Assembly (NCBI RefSeq): GCF_032362555.1
Contig: NC_083535.1
Location: forward strand, 9,362,001 to 9,426,000
Direction: 5' to 3'
DNA: 64,000 nt
DNA from: Amyelois transitella
Taxonomy: Eukaryota; Arthropoda; Insecta; Lepidoptera; Pyralidae
Part shown: positions 35,701-45,190 of the stretch, one piece after another
How the letters are laid out: every line of letters begins with the position of its first letter
Position numbering within the stretch: position 1 is the stretch's first letter
Made by a program: the position numbers and the translations under genes
Notes under the pieces: model-generated
What the model saw: only the letters and a program-made list of their open reading frames with translations
Told to the model about the DNA's origin: nothing
Databases searched by the model: none

Positions 35701-37122
35701 ACTCGCCACGCCTCTGGGGAAACCTCAAGAGGTAATTGTGATATGCGCATTTCTACTCATATCGATTCTTTATATCCTAATCAAGTCGAAACTGATCGCA
35801 TACGTACCATGATAAACGAGTGGAGTTTGCACTAACACGAAATTAACGTTGGAATTATAATGAATGATTATGTATTTATTTAAATATAATAATTTATTGT
35901 TAATGATTATGGTTTAATATACTTCTAACATAACACGAGTTTGTCCCTTTATTCCCCACGACGCAATTTCCGAATTCACCACTATCGTGCCTGAGCACAT
36001 ACTGTCTTAAAGGAGCTGAGGTGCATCTACTTTTCTCTTTGACACGAGTTCCACTTTACTTGACATCAGTATATGAAGCGATGGGACGGTTTAGTACAAT
36101 AACGGGATTATTTTGAGAATGGATATCGAGTTGACTGCATCAGGTCGCAGAGAAGATCGCGACCTGTTTTCTTTACTTTCTAAGGTAATTATAAATTTGC
36201 AAAGTTATAATTAACAGGGGTCGTGATTTCTGAGAATAAGGGTCTCGGAACCTTACAACAAATATTAACATTATTGCCCAATGTGATTACCTATATAAAA
36301 TTTAATATCTTTATTTTCTTAACGTTTTTCTTTTAAAATATTTGTGACTTAAAATATAACATTGCCTGGCTGGACTAAATCATCATCATTTAAAAATTCA
36401 AATCAATTACTGATTCTTCATCCCATTTTATTTTTCATTATCTGGTTTTCTTGAATGATATTTTTTGTAAGTGGTCATTATGATTTCAATTATTTCTAAT
36501 TTTTTAAAATTTATTTTCTCATTATTTGTATATTGCACATGCACCTGTACATATTTATATCTAGTGTTAATGTGTTGCACGATCTCGTATAAAATGCATG
36601 ATTATTTTGCTTGATATGTTTTAAGTAATAATCATTTATTAATCATTGACATGTCATCAGCACATCCTAGAAAATACATAACAATTTAGTACCTTTTTTA
36701 TTAATAGAACAAAATTATTATTATGTAATTTTTCTTAATAATATTTTTAACTGTACCAACAATGATAACATAACAAACCCCAGTATACTAAAAAATATAA
36801 TGTAATAAAATCTATGTGATTGTAACTAATTAAAAATCTTAGTCTGCTCGTCGCTTTGTGTTTAACGCCCGTATTTCTTTTGCAGTCGTGTGGCTCTGTA
36901 AGTGATCTCATAAAACTGGACGATTCGCCAACAACACTGGAAGATTTCGATCCTCTCAAGTGTCGTGATAAGAAAACGGAGCCTGTAAAATCGACAGATA
37001 GCGCGTTGTTGCACGAGTACGGACTAGATTTCAGTCAGTTTGGCCTGTTCTCCGAATACTCGGCGGGCTCCAGTGGGCAAGCGAGTAGTAATGTGCCCAA
37101 AGGATGGACCACTTTTAACTAG
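17704..37122 (+). CDS. DENND1: Connecdenn/DENND1-like DENN-domain protein, 14 coding exons, 754 aa
   Basis: Coding exons: 17704-17720, 18871-19026, 19130-19267, 21294-21477, 21666-21923, 22472-22573, 22960-23072, 30157-30265, 30520-30708, 32311-32343, 33743-33849, 34498-34699, 35312-35731, 36886-37122. They total 2265 nt and stay in frame to TAG. Family knowledge: DENND1 proteins are guanine-nucleotide exchange factors, mainly for Rab35, and act on clathrin-coated vesicles and endosomes. The protein opens MGSRVRDTVRFLFELFCEV, the signature DENND1 start. The uDENN part is about residues 8-100, cDENN about 120-255 (ALLNERRVAVVASKPSRLS is the typical core), and dDENN about 265-390. From about 470 it is low-complexity: PPPPP near 500, the SH3-type run PSVPPRLPERP near 540, the clathrin-box match LIKLD near 685, FDPL, and a terminal WTTF. 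Exon 10 is a 33-nt microexon. Intron 7 holds a BEL/Pao element. Confidence 0.93.
19985..20075 (+). repeat. SINE family B fragment in DENND1 intron 3
   Basis: It contains accagaatcatggccgaaag, gcgcaacctgggcacctct and a following gtgtaaccggg block, as in other family B copies. Confidence 0.5.
20610..20690 (+). repeat. Repeat fragment with SINE family A tail, DENND1 intron 3
   Basis: A tactaatattttaaatgcga block, typical of lepidopteran repeat starts, is followed by tctgtctactccac and ggatatagacgtgatag from family A. Confidence 0.5.
22075..22117. repeat. 19-bp hairpin with one mismatch in DENND1 intron 5
   Basis: The left arm AACCTCTGAAGTAGAGCAC (22075-22093) pairs with 22099-22117 at 18 of 19 positions, across a 5-nt loop. 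It may be a fold-back element or an RNA structure within the intron. No further pairing is seen beyond the arms. Confidence 0.7.
23391..23395. repeat. Target-site duplication ATTAG, left copy
   Basis: ATTAG lies directly outside the left LTR and is repeated directly outside the right LTR at 29904-29908. A 5-bp duplication is normal for BEL/Pao integration. Confidence 0.9.
23396..23775 (-). repeat. 3' LTR of the BEL/Pao element
   Basis: 380 bp, TGGGATAGCGG at the left end and GCGGCGCGTTCA at the right end, read on the + strand. By eye it matches the other LTR at every position. It contains the perfect palindrome CCCTGGCCAGGG at 23528-23539. Confidence 0.95.
23776..23956 (-). other. 3' untranslated part of the BEL/Pao element
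   Basis: This is the spacer between the polyprotein stop and the 3' LTR. Its sense strand ends in GGCGCCGGAGGA against the LTR; the short purine run is the best polypurine-tract candidate. The rest is AT-rich and non-coding. Confidence 0.5.
23957..29251 (-). CDS. BEL/Pao gag-pol polyprotein, 1764 aa, intact
   Basis: One uninterrupted frame encodes all proteins needed for retrotransposition; there is no envelope. I start at MESKLKLLQEKN (29251) because it opens a normal Gag coiled region; another ATG 14 codons upstream (29293) is possible. In order: Gag domain of the DUF1759 type about residues 115-270 (FDGKIENWPVFYESF); cysteine-rich zinc-knuckle region about 335-397 (CSMC, CVNC, CRQCGKSHH); aspartic protease of the DUF1758 type with LIDNASQ, putative catalytic D509; reverse transcriptase about 780-970 with YMDD at 925-928; Pao-type A17 region; RNase H about 1095-1240 (FADAS, LELCA, FSDSK); integrase zinc-binding HHCC about 1400-1445; integrase core with D1477, D1543 and E1597; and a C-terminal DUF5641-like domain about 1670-1755. 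The length fits complete BEL elements with gag and pol fused in one frame. Transcription opposes DENND1. Confidence 0.95.
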   Translation of the reverse strand: MESKLKLLQEKNKVRFERLTKLYEVGKHLSPSTTELRSIETFMSDSQTVDILRNDFMQTLDEINLLHMELDPKFQPSYKSLSSFEDIYARVVRFRVNLKGKSVSSSAVPQTTNKAPFKLAPLNIPSFDGKIENWPVFYESFKANIHCNPDLTDSHRIQYLVGRLTGNALKIIAGVIPSGENYKSIWDSLTKKYQDKRALGSYYVSTLLNIKAASNNSVALNNFIDTFDAAAAALNQLKIEDTYDFILFNLAFRKLDSSTAQAFEMTARDKMIPSYSDLVEFIKSQVKILDRTTNNNNSFNRINQNNNATINNSNRSRHTVHSFVTRNNNNIDNRSVCSMCNTSEHFQLYTCPAFKSLSPKNRLEFIKSKVGCVNCLSLTHSVSKCNSKYKCRQCGKSHHSLLHLDSSSNKNSPSASFRDSFTRTTIQDSAASAETGTENCASTSAASMPVISKDREHVSLCARSPDLTNVLPCTTLTCHNRSEVLLSTASIYAYNNDKNIKETVRCLIDNASQNNLITLNCCKKLNLKIIPLSNSTLKGVGLTSRPVIGYANFTISAKNNKQTFNLTALVIDCIADRLPIDYIDTSIVRHLVNIPLADPFWHIPGEIEIVLGAKLFPFLLLSGKVIAPPAPPAIETVFGFVFMGDAAANTASSVIGDITAIPSSSSASFLTSFEKSIDASLSKFWELEEVPVNKFLSRTDEECEQIYASTVSRDSSGRYCTVLPFAKDPSSLGNSYTVAHRRLLALERRLSDTDLRVSYNAAIMDYINNKYLDPVLPSDESDGGYIIPHHPVVRLDKQTTKVRVVLDASAQCHNGVSLNDILHTGPNLQADLFLLLLNFRLFPVALTADIRQMYLQILVTEEHQKYQKILFRFDPSEPIRMFKFNRVTFGLRSSPFVAMRTVRQLCNDERSNFPVAAAIAEKELYMDDLASSILNESDAVEASTQLIKMFKSGGFDLVKWSSNSKMVLDNIPLPLRLSQQVEFDKSASLKILGLEWQPESDTFVFKINNDDRSCTKRSILSSIARLWDVLGFAAPVIVYAKLLIKELWLQKVGWDEAPPTNISAMFIKFREQLPLLANLKIPRHLAVAQGSKVNIVAFADASMKAYGCVVFLHVTDPTGNICVRLVCAKSKVAPVKVVSLARLELCAAVIMSKLTKLVYDTYSARTPIDNVYAFSDSKIALSWIHSSPHRWNIFVSNRVAKCHENLEPKNFYHVAGVQNPADCLSRGLLPEQLLTHKLWWNGPEWLITPVPQWPIESFQPEKCEDLPEFNSKTLVATASRGEELSLLCSLSCKVSSWNKLLRIIVYILRFVRLLPRSKRLETSHIITAENYLLRSVQIAHFTHVINDLKKGNTPSAPLNKLDLFISEDKLIRIGGRLANSNLPFEAKHPILLPKHDNVTYLIIDYFHRVHCHTGAALLSSLIRQKYWIISSRSVIRQRVHNCNFCFKNSPSHPTPKMANLPAFRVQETKAFVHTGVDYAGPINITICRRRGQRSQKAYICLFICLVTKAVHIELASDLSSITFLSAFKRFISRRGPVSHLYSDNGTNFVGAKSHLNELYNFLLSSDYNDLLSSELVNRRIEWHMSPPRAPHFGGIWESNIKSLKTHLYRIIGNQLLTYEELLTVLTQIETIMNSRPLCVLQEEPHLEPLTSAHFIMASPLQYLPLAPVSSTPLVTRKSLLDQMIRSYWKRWHLEYLNNLQVRQKWLKDVTNVKIGTVVLIHEDNVPPLRWPLGIIEKTYPGADGTVRVALVKTQMVFLKDQSLN
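29252..29523 (-). other. Untranslated leader of the BEL/Pao element
   Basis: About 270 nt lie between the 5' LTR and the start codon. They include the primer binding site and probably packaging signals. GCGG appears about nine times on the + strand here, including three within 40 nt at 29478-29504. Confidence 0.6.
29503..29518 (-). other. Candidate primer binding site of the BEL/Pao element
   Basis: On the sense strand, TGGTCCATTACGAGCC begins 5 nt downstream of the 5' LTR. TGG at its start would pair with a tRNA CCA end. I do not recognise which tRNA it matches. Confidence 0.5.
29524..29903 (-). repeat. 5' LTR of the BEL/Pao element
   Basis: 380 bp, matching the copy at 23396-23775. As the 5' LTR it should carry the element's promoter. 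On the sense (-) strand there is a TATA-like CATATAATAAAAATAG within it, which also contains AATAAA and could act in polyadenylation. Which role applies is inference. Confidence 0.95.
29904..29908. repeat. Target-site duplication ATTAG, right copy
   Basis: This is the partner of 23391-23395. The pre-insertion sequence would read ...agtATTAGtttgt... in the intron. Confidence 0.9.
30800..30930 (-). repeat. SINE-like family A copy in DENND1 intron 9
   Basis: A long TATG/CATA microsatellite is followed by tctatattccttgcggggca and ggagccaacaatcttgaaa, then ends at a gataggccacg block. This is a 5'-truncated copy. Confidence 0.7.
32963..32990. repeat. 12-bp perfect hairpin with TCTG loop in DENND1 intron 10
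   Basis: AAACTTGACATG (32963-32974) is followed by TCTG and its exact complement at 32979-32990. It could form a tight stem-loop in the nascent transcript. Confidence 0.7.
34345..34465 (+). repeat. Degenerate interspersed repeat in DENND1 intron 11
   Basis: actcaaaaaccactataacg, gatatttggcacagatac and tttctggaaatacccacggg match the usual body of common lepidopteran repeats of the type seen at 553-751. Confidence 0.45.
36141..36166. repeat. Small perfect hairpin in DENND1 intron 13
   Basis: CAGGTCGC (36141-36148) and GCGACCTG (36159-36166) are exact complements with a 10-nt spacer. The stem is short, so its importance is uncertain. Confidence 0.5.
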
Positions 37123-37955
37123 TCGGTCACTAGCTCTCTTAGGCTATGTCCGCACGGCGATAATTCACCACAATTGTTTTACTCGCACGTAAATGTAACC
37201 CTTGAATAATTATAACAAATTGCAGAGGTCTGTTATAATCTAGTAGTGCATCGATATGGTGTCGATAGAGTCTCAGTGGAATAGGTTTTGGCATTTTGTG
37301 TCTGGTTACAATGACCAAATGGTATAAATTATTCCACTTAGACTATCAACCCTATTGGCACATTTTTATTTAACAGATGGCACATAAAAAATACCCGATC
37401 GTACAAGCCGACAGGATCAATTTAGGCGCGGAAAATAATTTGTGGCGAGTTATGACGTTGCGCACAGGCTTGTAGTGTGTCACCAAATTGGTTCAATTTT
37501 CGTATCTGATATTTGATGGCTTGAAGCCTTGCATTAAAGGCAACTAGGCAATTATTATGACAGAAACTCCTGTCAGCTTTAAATATTTTTATATTCTTAG
37601 TAACCAAATATTCGGTAACGAACTTTGAACTGATGTGTTGACATATTTATGCGCATACGCGGCATCGATAGACAGAATCGAAGTTTAAAAAAATGATCCT
37701 GAGTGAATTATTGTACATCGTTACCACGTATTGCCCGAACTACTCATTGTAATATATTATGTGTATATTTAGTGCATTACTCATTTAGCTTTTGTATAAT
37801 TGTTTCGTCTTTAGATATAGTTTTATTTATTTGTATACGATCGAGGCAACCCTAGTTATAGTTTGTTCTAATATTGTAAATAGTGTTACATATCAATGTA
37901 TTATAATCCTTTAAAATCAAATTATGTATATGAGATTTAGTTTTGTTTAAATAAA
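37123..37955 (+). other. DENND1 3' UTR with poly(A) signal
   Basis: The stop codon at 37120-37122 is followed by about 830 nt without coding signal, ending in AATAAA at 37950-37955. A T-rich stretch follows at 37985-38000. A second AATAAA lies near 38149. Confidence 0.6.
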
Positions 37956-39490
37956 AATAATGGTTTTTATGACTTCTGAAAAAGTATGTTTTTTTTTCTC
38001 AATGTTGCTTTTTGTTGTAATTAATTTTTAATTTCATGAAATTTTCAAGAAATATTAAATTTTTGTAACGTAACAAATTATATATTTTACACAAATGTGA
38101 TGTTTTATAAATATTATCATAGGCGTAAATTCTTTTTCAGATATTGAATAAAGCTCAAATATTTTCTCATGTATTTTAGTATTTATCTGAATGTTTAAGT
38201 AACGGTAAAAAAGTACAACTACCTAGCTAAGACAATGAAGTATTTTTCTAGATCAACTCGTAATTGTTGCTTTTTTAATATATAAAATAGACAATATATA
38301 TTTCCAACTTTTTATACATAAATATTTACATTAAGAAGTGTTTCAAATTACAGCCATGTAAATAAATAGTTTTATTTGAGGTCCACATTTATGCACGTTA
38401 GTAAAAATTAAATAGTGAAGGTAGGAGCAGCTTCTCGGAGATGACACATGACTGCGAAATTTTATTCCTTTAAAAAACGGCTAAAACGTGCTCTCTAAAT
38501 GTTATAGAAAGAGGAATAAATCTGTTATATAAAGCTATTGAAAATTTAAGTACCCAATACAATTTCGGGTTTAAACATGTTCAAAGTTATGGCTACATAG
38601 TTGTTTGAAGTTAACATTCTTTATTTTACTATTGCCTTCAATTAAATTATTTCAGTATCGATTTATTAGAAAAGCACTCTCTAGATATTCACTAGATATT
38701 CATCACCAGAACAAAACCGAGTAACTGTAATTAGTATACGCATTAAAATTAAATTCTTTGTAATTGATGTATTTGGTATGAAAGTTCCGAAACAAAACCA
38801 GTTTTCAAATCACACAAACCGTACAAACCGTACAAACTTCATACAATAGATTTTTAGTTATTCATCACGCTTCTATTTGACGTTAAAGCTTCGCATTCCA
38901 TCAATAATTCTCATTTTATTTTGTTTTTGGGAATTTAATGAATTCGTGTAGGTTACACAGTTCTGTTTAAAAAAAAGTGGTTAATGTTCATATTAAACGG
39001 TAACGTCGGAGTGTTAGGCAAATATGTTCAGCTACAGTTTTATATTTTATCACTAGATCATTACGTACATCTCATTAAAGAACGCTGACTCCTAACAGCG
39101 TTATTCAAACTGAAATTAACACCATCTAACCTCACAACATCATAAAAGAAATAGCATTAAATAACTTATTGTTCTGTTATTCAATAGATAGGAATTGTTG
39201 CTTTATGTAGTAAAATTTTGTTTTTTTTTTTCGGTAATTTTATTACTTGGTGCTGAAAAGGCCTAACTACGCCTTCACAACAAAGCGTTACAAACATTTT
39301 CTTAGAATCCAATTAAATAGTTTTCATGTTTTATATTACTTTAATATATACTTTTGTATTCTTTTTGAAATACATATAATAATATATTGAAATCCGATCT
39401 TATTATTTTCTTTGGCCCATTGTGTGACAACATTGTACGATTAGCGACAATAGTTCGGAATAATTTTCTGGGATAATAAACGAGTTTCAA

Positions 39491-39579
39491 TAAGGTATAG
39501 GTTTTATCGAAGATTTGCTTTGAATCTATAATAGAACCGAAGAGGGAGATAGAGCTTCTATCTATCTTCTATACCTTAT
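39491..39579. repeat. Inverted-repeat element with 11-bp arms
   Basis: ATAAGGTATAG (39491-39501) and CTATACCTTAT (39569-39579) are exact complements about 67 nt apart. The interior also has tttatcgaag and a self-complementary gatagagcttctatc. It could be a small MITE. Confidence 0.5.
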
Positions 39580-39679
39580 CAAAGTTCGTGAATAGCACCA
39601 TAAACACTTATGAATACGTTAAAAAAAGATGTTTAACATGCACTGCATCATCGCATGCGCAAATTAATGACCGTTCTTT

Positions 39680-39780
39680 CGCGGCACATAAGTTGACCTG
39701 TGCTCAGTACACGTACAGAGATGTCAATAGAGTTAAGTGTGGGTCATCTGGCTGATGATTGGTTCAACTTATGCGCCGGG
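39680..39780. repeat. Imperfect inverted repeat around ATAAGTTGA
   Basis: gcggcacataagttgacc (from about 39680) is nearly complementary to ggttcaacttatgcgccggg (about 39761-39780). The surrounding 200 bp is richer in G+C than its neighbours. Confidence 0.5.
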
Positions 39781-42700
39781 TATTGTACGAGTACTGTCGT
39801 GCGCAAAAGTGCAACACAGGTTGCGCGTTTTCATCAATAAACGCGTTAAATAAATCGAATTACATGCTGTAATGTTTTTGCTAAAGTCTGTTTTATGTGT
39901 CAGTTTAGATCTTTTTATAAATAATCAAGCTTGGTATTATTGTGTTTGACGATTATATAACGAGCACCTATAAATTTATATCACACATTGAAATTAAAGA
40001 TACCAATGATTAAATTCTTGTTAAACATGCACTGTTAATTCTAGTCTTCTGTGTAAAACGTCTTCCAACACGGATTTGAGTACTCTAAAGACACCTTGTA
40101 TTACTCATGTGATAAGAATAAATGCCAAACAATTTGAAATATCTTGTGTGTATTAAATTATTTTTTTAAAATTGTTTTTGACTAATAAATTTGGGTCTTG
40201 CTTAAAATAAAGAAAAAAACTTTATTTTGGGTATTAATGTATAATGAAATCGTTACTTTGAAAAATAAATTTAAATAGGTACATTATAACCTGTAATAAA
40301 TAAATAGTAAGGTCTTCATAGCAGGATAACATGAAATATTTCCATAGATTTTTTACTTCATTCCTGTCAATTAAGTTTTATTTGATAAATTCTGAAGAAT
40401 TTGATTTTGTAAAGTAAAAGTGCAATACCGTTTATTATTTGTTTTATTTCAAAAAATCACGAGAATCAGGTAATTATGTATCTTTATAATATATTTTCCC
40501 AAAACTATCCCCCGAACTTTCAGGGAAAAACAATTCTTAAAATCTATTTTAAAATAAAATAACTAAAGTTTATTAATATTTTAAATTGTAGCATATTGTT
40601 GAAATGACAGATATTTATTGTTTCTTTAGTATTTCGGGTTAATTTATGGGATTATGTATTGTGAGCGTGTCCGATGGCAATTTATGTCTTTAAGTAATAT
40701 ATATATATATATGAGCAAACCACTAAATTAAGCTATTACACTTTTCGATTGAGCACACTTTAAACCGACCGAAATATTTTATTTGAGCTCAAGTTTAAGC
40801 AAATTAGTTTTTCGGCTTTTCTATCAAAAATTAATTGCCCCAGTTAATACTTTTATTCGCATAAAGAAAACTGGAAAAATTGCATCTTTTGCATTTAAAA
40901 TGAAAACGTAATGATAAAAATGGAGCAACGCTGCGAAACTCAATATCCGCTTCGTGTAATCGGCTGGAAAGTTTTTAATATCCACTCAGGGACACGTTCC
41001 ATCGTTATACGTCATATACTTTTACGTGCACAAACTCAGTGTATTCGGTCAAAAAATAAAGACTTTTTTTTATTTTATATTAATTGTTTAATGTCATCAG
41101 TTACCAATTTAGAGCGATCCGTTTTCGTACGAAGTGATCGTCATCAGCAATGAAGTACCTAATTATAATGAGACTAAAATAAATTTGTTTTTATTTAATT
41201 TGAAAAAATGTAGTAGGTACATGAGTAACAGTCAACCGAACGTCTCCATTTCACATAATAAACGAATGTCAAAATTTTTTTTAGTTTTGCACTATACTGT
41301 TCTAAATTAGAAAATGTTATATCTGTTTTAGTCTTCGTGATCGAATTAAACGTGTTCTTGTTGAAGGACTATTTTGTTTGAATAACAAAGTGCTATAAGC
41401 ACGTTTGATTAAGATAAGCATTTTATCGCAACACTGATACCAGTTTCTATTTGAAACAGCCATGGAATAATTAATTACATATTAAAGTTTACTATTAATT
41501 AACATATAATCTCAGAAAAAAATTCGTTGTTGACGCAATATGCTCCAATTTTCGGTGCAATTATTTTTATTGAGTATGTATGTACGTTTAATTTAGTATC
41601 TAATTATATTTTTTGAGTAAGTATACTTAGTTGTTGTATCTTTGTATATAATGATAATAATAGTTAAGTAATTTCGTGTCGCTGTGAAAATAACAATATT
41701 AATTCTATGTATGTATATTATATAATGTTTAATATTGATAGCACAAATATTTGTGTTGCCTATGGTAGTATAAAGTTTGCGCAACCGAGTGAGTATCATG
41801 AGTAGCTTTTTATAATTGTACAATTTAACATGATGATTTAGTAATGTTAGAGGGGGCTTAGAGATTTGTGGCTTCCTACATGAAGTTCTTTGTATGGGAC
41901 CCAATGACGCGATAATAGAGGCGAATTTTCAGTGAATTTCGGTAGGTTATTCTGCTGTTGACTATGTAAAACCGAACCCATTGTATTGCGAAGAGTGGCC
42001 ACATACTTATTAGAGTGTGTCACAGTCACAGTAGAATAACTATGTGACAGAAGGAGACGACGGGGTCTTCGTACGCACGCAGTTACGCACTCCAAAGCCC
42101 CTGATTACGGATCCCTTTCCTGTAGGTTTTATTTTTATTGTTAACTTGCATTGTAATTTTTCGCAGGGCAGGCGAATATCCAATTGATTGTATATTTGCC
42201 TGATTGCATGATAACTCGAACTTTGTAATTTTATGTAATTAAGGAAATTACAGGGCCGAGAATATCTCTTGGTCTGTTTGAAATTCACGTCATTGCGACG
42301 CAAAAGAATCGAATATTGCGAATATTTGATAAATTTCGAACACTAATTTTTCGCAATAGATTGTATGTACCTGAGAAGAATTAAGAAATGCATTATGAAA
42401 TATTTAACGTTTTTAATTTTTATTATCCGTAATGCCAAATCTTTTCAGCTTTCACAGTCCCGTTTGGTTATAGAAGATGGTTTGTCCTCTTTATGCTCAT
42501 ATTTTTACTACAGTGATGGTGATGGCTTCATCTAAGAGTGATGGTTTGTCTTTAATTTCCAAGCAAACATGAATAAATTTTATTCACGATACCCTAAAAT
42601 AACACTTAGTCATTATCCTTCTGGGTAAGTATAAACTATATAGATAGTCCTATCTTCACTGCTCTCAGGAAGTAAGCGCGGCGTCCGCCTTGCACCACGA

Positions 42701-43984
42701 TCTGGAGTCTGGTTATCACGAAACAAATTCCGTCTCGTCATCGAAACAATTTATACAGAATTGAGAATCCTTTACCGTAATAGCAAAATGCCTTATAATG
42801 ACTTAATTTTCTAAGGTCGTTAGCAATTTACATCTAAACTAATTTAATCTAATCTTGCTGTCCATCTGATATTACACTAATGAAAAGATATTATTTTGCC
42901 AATTCTCCTATCTCCGAATCCATTTAAACATGGGAGGTAAGACATTAGGCGGAGGAAACGGTACGGTTAAAATTTTATGGTGGCAATAAATTTGTTGGGA
43001 CGTGAAATCCACCTAGTTTGGATCTCATAAAGTAATTCAGCTGAATAAATAAAAATACTCATATTATTATTACACTAACTGAAATATAATTAAAACCTGT
43101 GCTTTTGATACTTGCACAGATAATCCTAAAATAATTGCATGTCTGGATGTTAGACTAGACATCGCGAAAAAAACTACCGATTCGATTTAACATAATTTAT
43201 TAATTTCTCTGAAATGTTCTGGAAAAAGAACTGTTCCTGTGGTATTTGCGACAAACGACAATCAGAAAGGGCCTATCGGCACTTAGAAATTAGTAAATGA
43301 CTGATAGATATTTATTACACAAAACACACAATGAATAAACTCGTTTCATAACACACAGCAGGTTAGGATATATACGTAGATACCTACAGCCATGTTTAGC
43401 AAGGAAAATTAAGCTTTGCCACTATAAACATACACCTACCTACTATACCCACACTTATTAGCCCTACACCAGTGTTTCCTTTGTAATATCACTTTTCTTT
43501 TTCCTTTCGCTTGTATTTTTTTTCTAATTAATTAAAGTTAAGAAAGAGTAGACCTTTGCCGGGCGGAGTTCATTAGTCACGATAACTTAATTTTGCTATT
43601 CGCAGTTTTCCGGTGTGATTATAAAAGCTAAGTAAATTGCGTTTTAATTAAAGAAATTTGAAAAATATAGCATACCTACAGTTTCTATACTTTTTAATAG
43701 GAACATAGTGGAAAAATTAAATTGACCCAACATTAAGAACCGACCTGGAGAGTACCTACTTAGATAAATTGGTCAACTAGGTATATACAAACCCTAGTTT
43801 GTTTTTAGCTGGTTTGTTAGCTACACCGCTGTACTATTTTGTTGAAATTTCTTGTGAGTATAGAACCTAAACAAGAGAGCGTCCGTGGCTCCGCGTAAAA
43901 CGAATAATCCCGTTACACACACATCGATTTGACATGAACAAAGAGCAATTGGTTTGCTAATTTATACCATTTTATTTATAAGCA

Positions 43985-44205
43985 GGTCCATACTTAGCTT
44001 TCATGCTGGTCTGGTGGTGGCGAGGAAAAATCCTTGTGTGTGCGAGGTGCTTCTCCTCCCGTGCAGATCGTAAAAGGGATCAAGGGAAAGGCTAATAAAT
44101 TTGGAGATTCTTTCAGGCGATAAGCTAGCAACCTGTCAATATTTGAATCTCATTTCCATTTTCGTCATTAAGGCATACATTGAAACGTGGCCTGTGAATA
44201 TAAGT
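43985..44205 (+). repeat. Longest SINE-like family A copy in the window
   Basis: It includes a 5' head absent from other copies: gctggtctggtggtggcgag, gtgtgcgaggtgcttctcct and cgtaaaagggatcaaggg. The shared body ggcgataagctagcaacctg and caatatttgaatctc follows. The TATG tail is missing. Confidence 0.65.
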
Positions 44206-44747
44206 AATGTGTGTTATCAGGGAAATAAAATTAATTGTGGCTTTCTGTATATTAACCTATAAAACATAACGTAAGAAGGTAAACGTGTTTAATAAAGAGG
44301 CAATTTATTGTTTGACTTTTATATTTTATATTATTCTGAGTTTACTTAAATAAGTTGAAGTAGTTATTTACAAATTACGTACGTATGAGCATACCAACTG
44401 AAATATTTATATGTATGTAGATATAATAATTTTACGATCAAATATACCTACCTATTAAAAGAACTAGTTGAGTACTTATTATTTTACATAAGAACTATGT
44501 ACTAAATATATGTATATCGTTCTACACCGCAGATTTAAGAGACCTTTCTAATATAAAACATTTTAGTAAGTACATTGTAGCTTTTGTGGGATCTTAAGTT
44601 CGTAAGGAATATAAATATACTAGGTTATCTATGTATTCGGCACAATTTTCCTTTCGTATTATTTTATTATATTTAACAATTTCTATGAAATAACACATAT
44701 ACATTAAATAACCATTATAAAATAGGTACTTAGAGAGCTTCATGAAA

Positions 44748-44975
44748 CTAAAATTTGGAATAGCGTCTATACATATTATTATAGGCATTGTTTTGTTGAT
44801 TTTTTTTCTTCTCTTCTTGATAGTTTGCCAGTAGCATGGGCCAGCCCTTGTCCCCGTCAACGGCGTTAGGGTTGGCGTCCAAACGTTGGCGTATCTTGGC
44901 TGCCTTGGCCACCACTTCCGAGTTCAGCATGTTCTCCAAGTACCGGAGTTTGTGGGGCAGTACTATCTTGCACAT
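44748..44975 (-). CDS. Candidate terminal coding exon, unrecognised protein
   Basis: On the - strand, a CAG at 44978-44976 is followed directly by ATG and 75 codons to a stop. The first 55 or so residues look protein-like: MCKIVLPHKLRYLENMLNSE, then a basic-acidic helix (KAAKIRQRLDANPNAVDGDKGW), then PMLLANYQEEKKK. The G+C content of 44820-44975 is far above its flanks. The last 18 residues (after EEKKK) are AT-rich and may be read-through. I do not recognise the family. It could be the last exon of a gene whose other exons lie beyond my detection, or a decayed gene copy. Confidence 0.4.
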   Translation of the reverse strand: MCKIVLPHKLRYLENMLNSEVVAKAAKIRQRLDANPNAVDGDKGWPMLLANYQEEKKKNQQNNAYNNMYRRYSKF

Positions 44976-45065
44976 CTGAATTTACAACATTTATATTTAA
45001 ACTAAAGTGTAGAAAAAGCATGCGTAGTTTGAATATCGGATGATCTCACGGTAAAGGAAAATACA

Positions 45066-45190
45066 TAGGCACATACATATAATCACGTTTATATCTCTTG
45101 TGGGGTGGACAGAGCCAAGTCCCGAAAAGATTGAAAGGCCACATTCAGCTATATGGCTCAATGGAATTGAGACATTGAGGATAGTGAAAG
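45066..45190 (-). repeat. SINE-like family A copy
   Basis: ACATACATATAATCACG is followed by tatatctcttgtggggtgga, ccgaaaagattgaaaggcca and cattcagctatatggctcaa, then decays. Confidence 0.7.

Larger units (their letters stand above)
37956..43980. other. Gene-poor AT-rich DNA
   Basis: About 6 kb without a convincing exon. Longer open frames here, such as 41593-41904 on the - strand, are low in complexity and lack splice context. Two inverted-repeat structures (39491-39579 and 39680-39780) and a TA run near 40700 are noted. Confidence 0.5.

Noticed and set aside
36119..36185. Possible extra DENND1 exon starting MDIELTASG
   Set aside because: The candidate between CAG at 36143 and the donor at 36184 is 41 nt and would shift the reading frame into exon 14. 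The tested exon 13-14 join is already in frame.
40695..40715. TA-repeat run as a possible functional site
   Set aside because: It is a short simple repeat common in this AT-rich genome. Similar runs occur at 5550, 56960 and 62390.
41593..41904. 103-codon open frame on the - strand
   Set aside because: It is Ile/Thr/Tyr-rich low-complexity translation of AT-rich DNA with no gene context.
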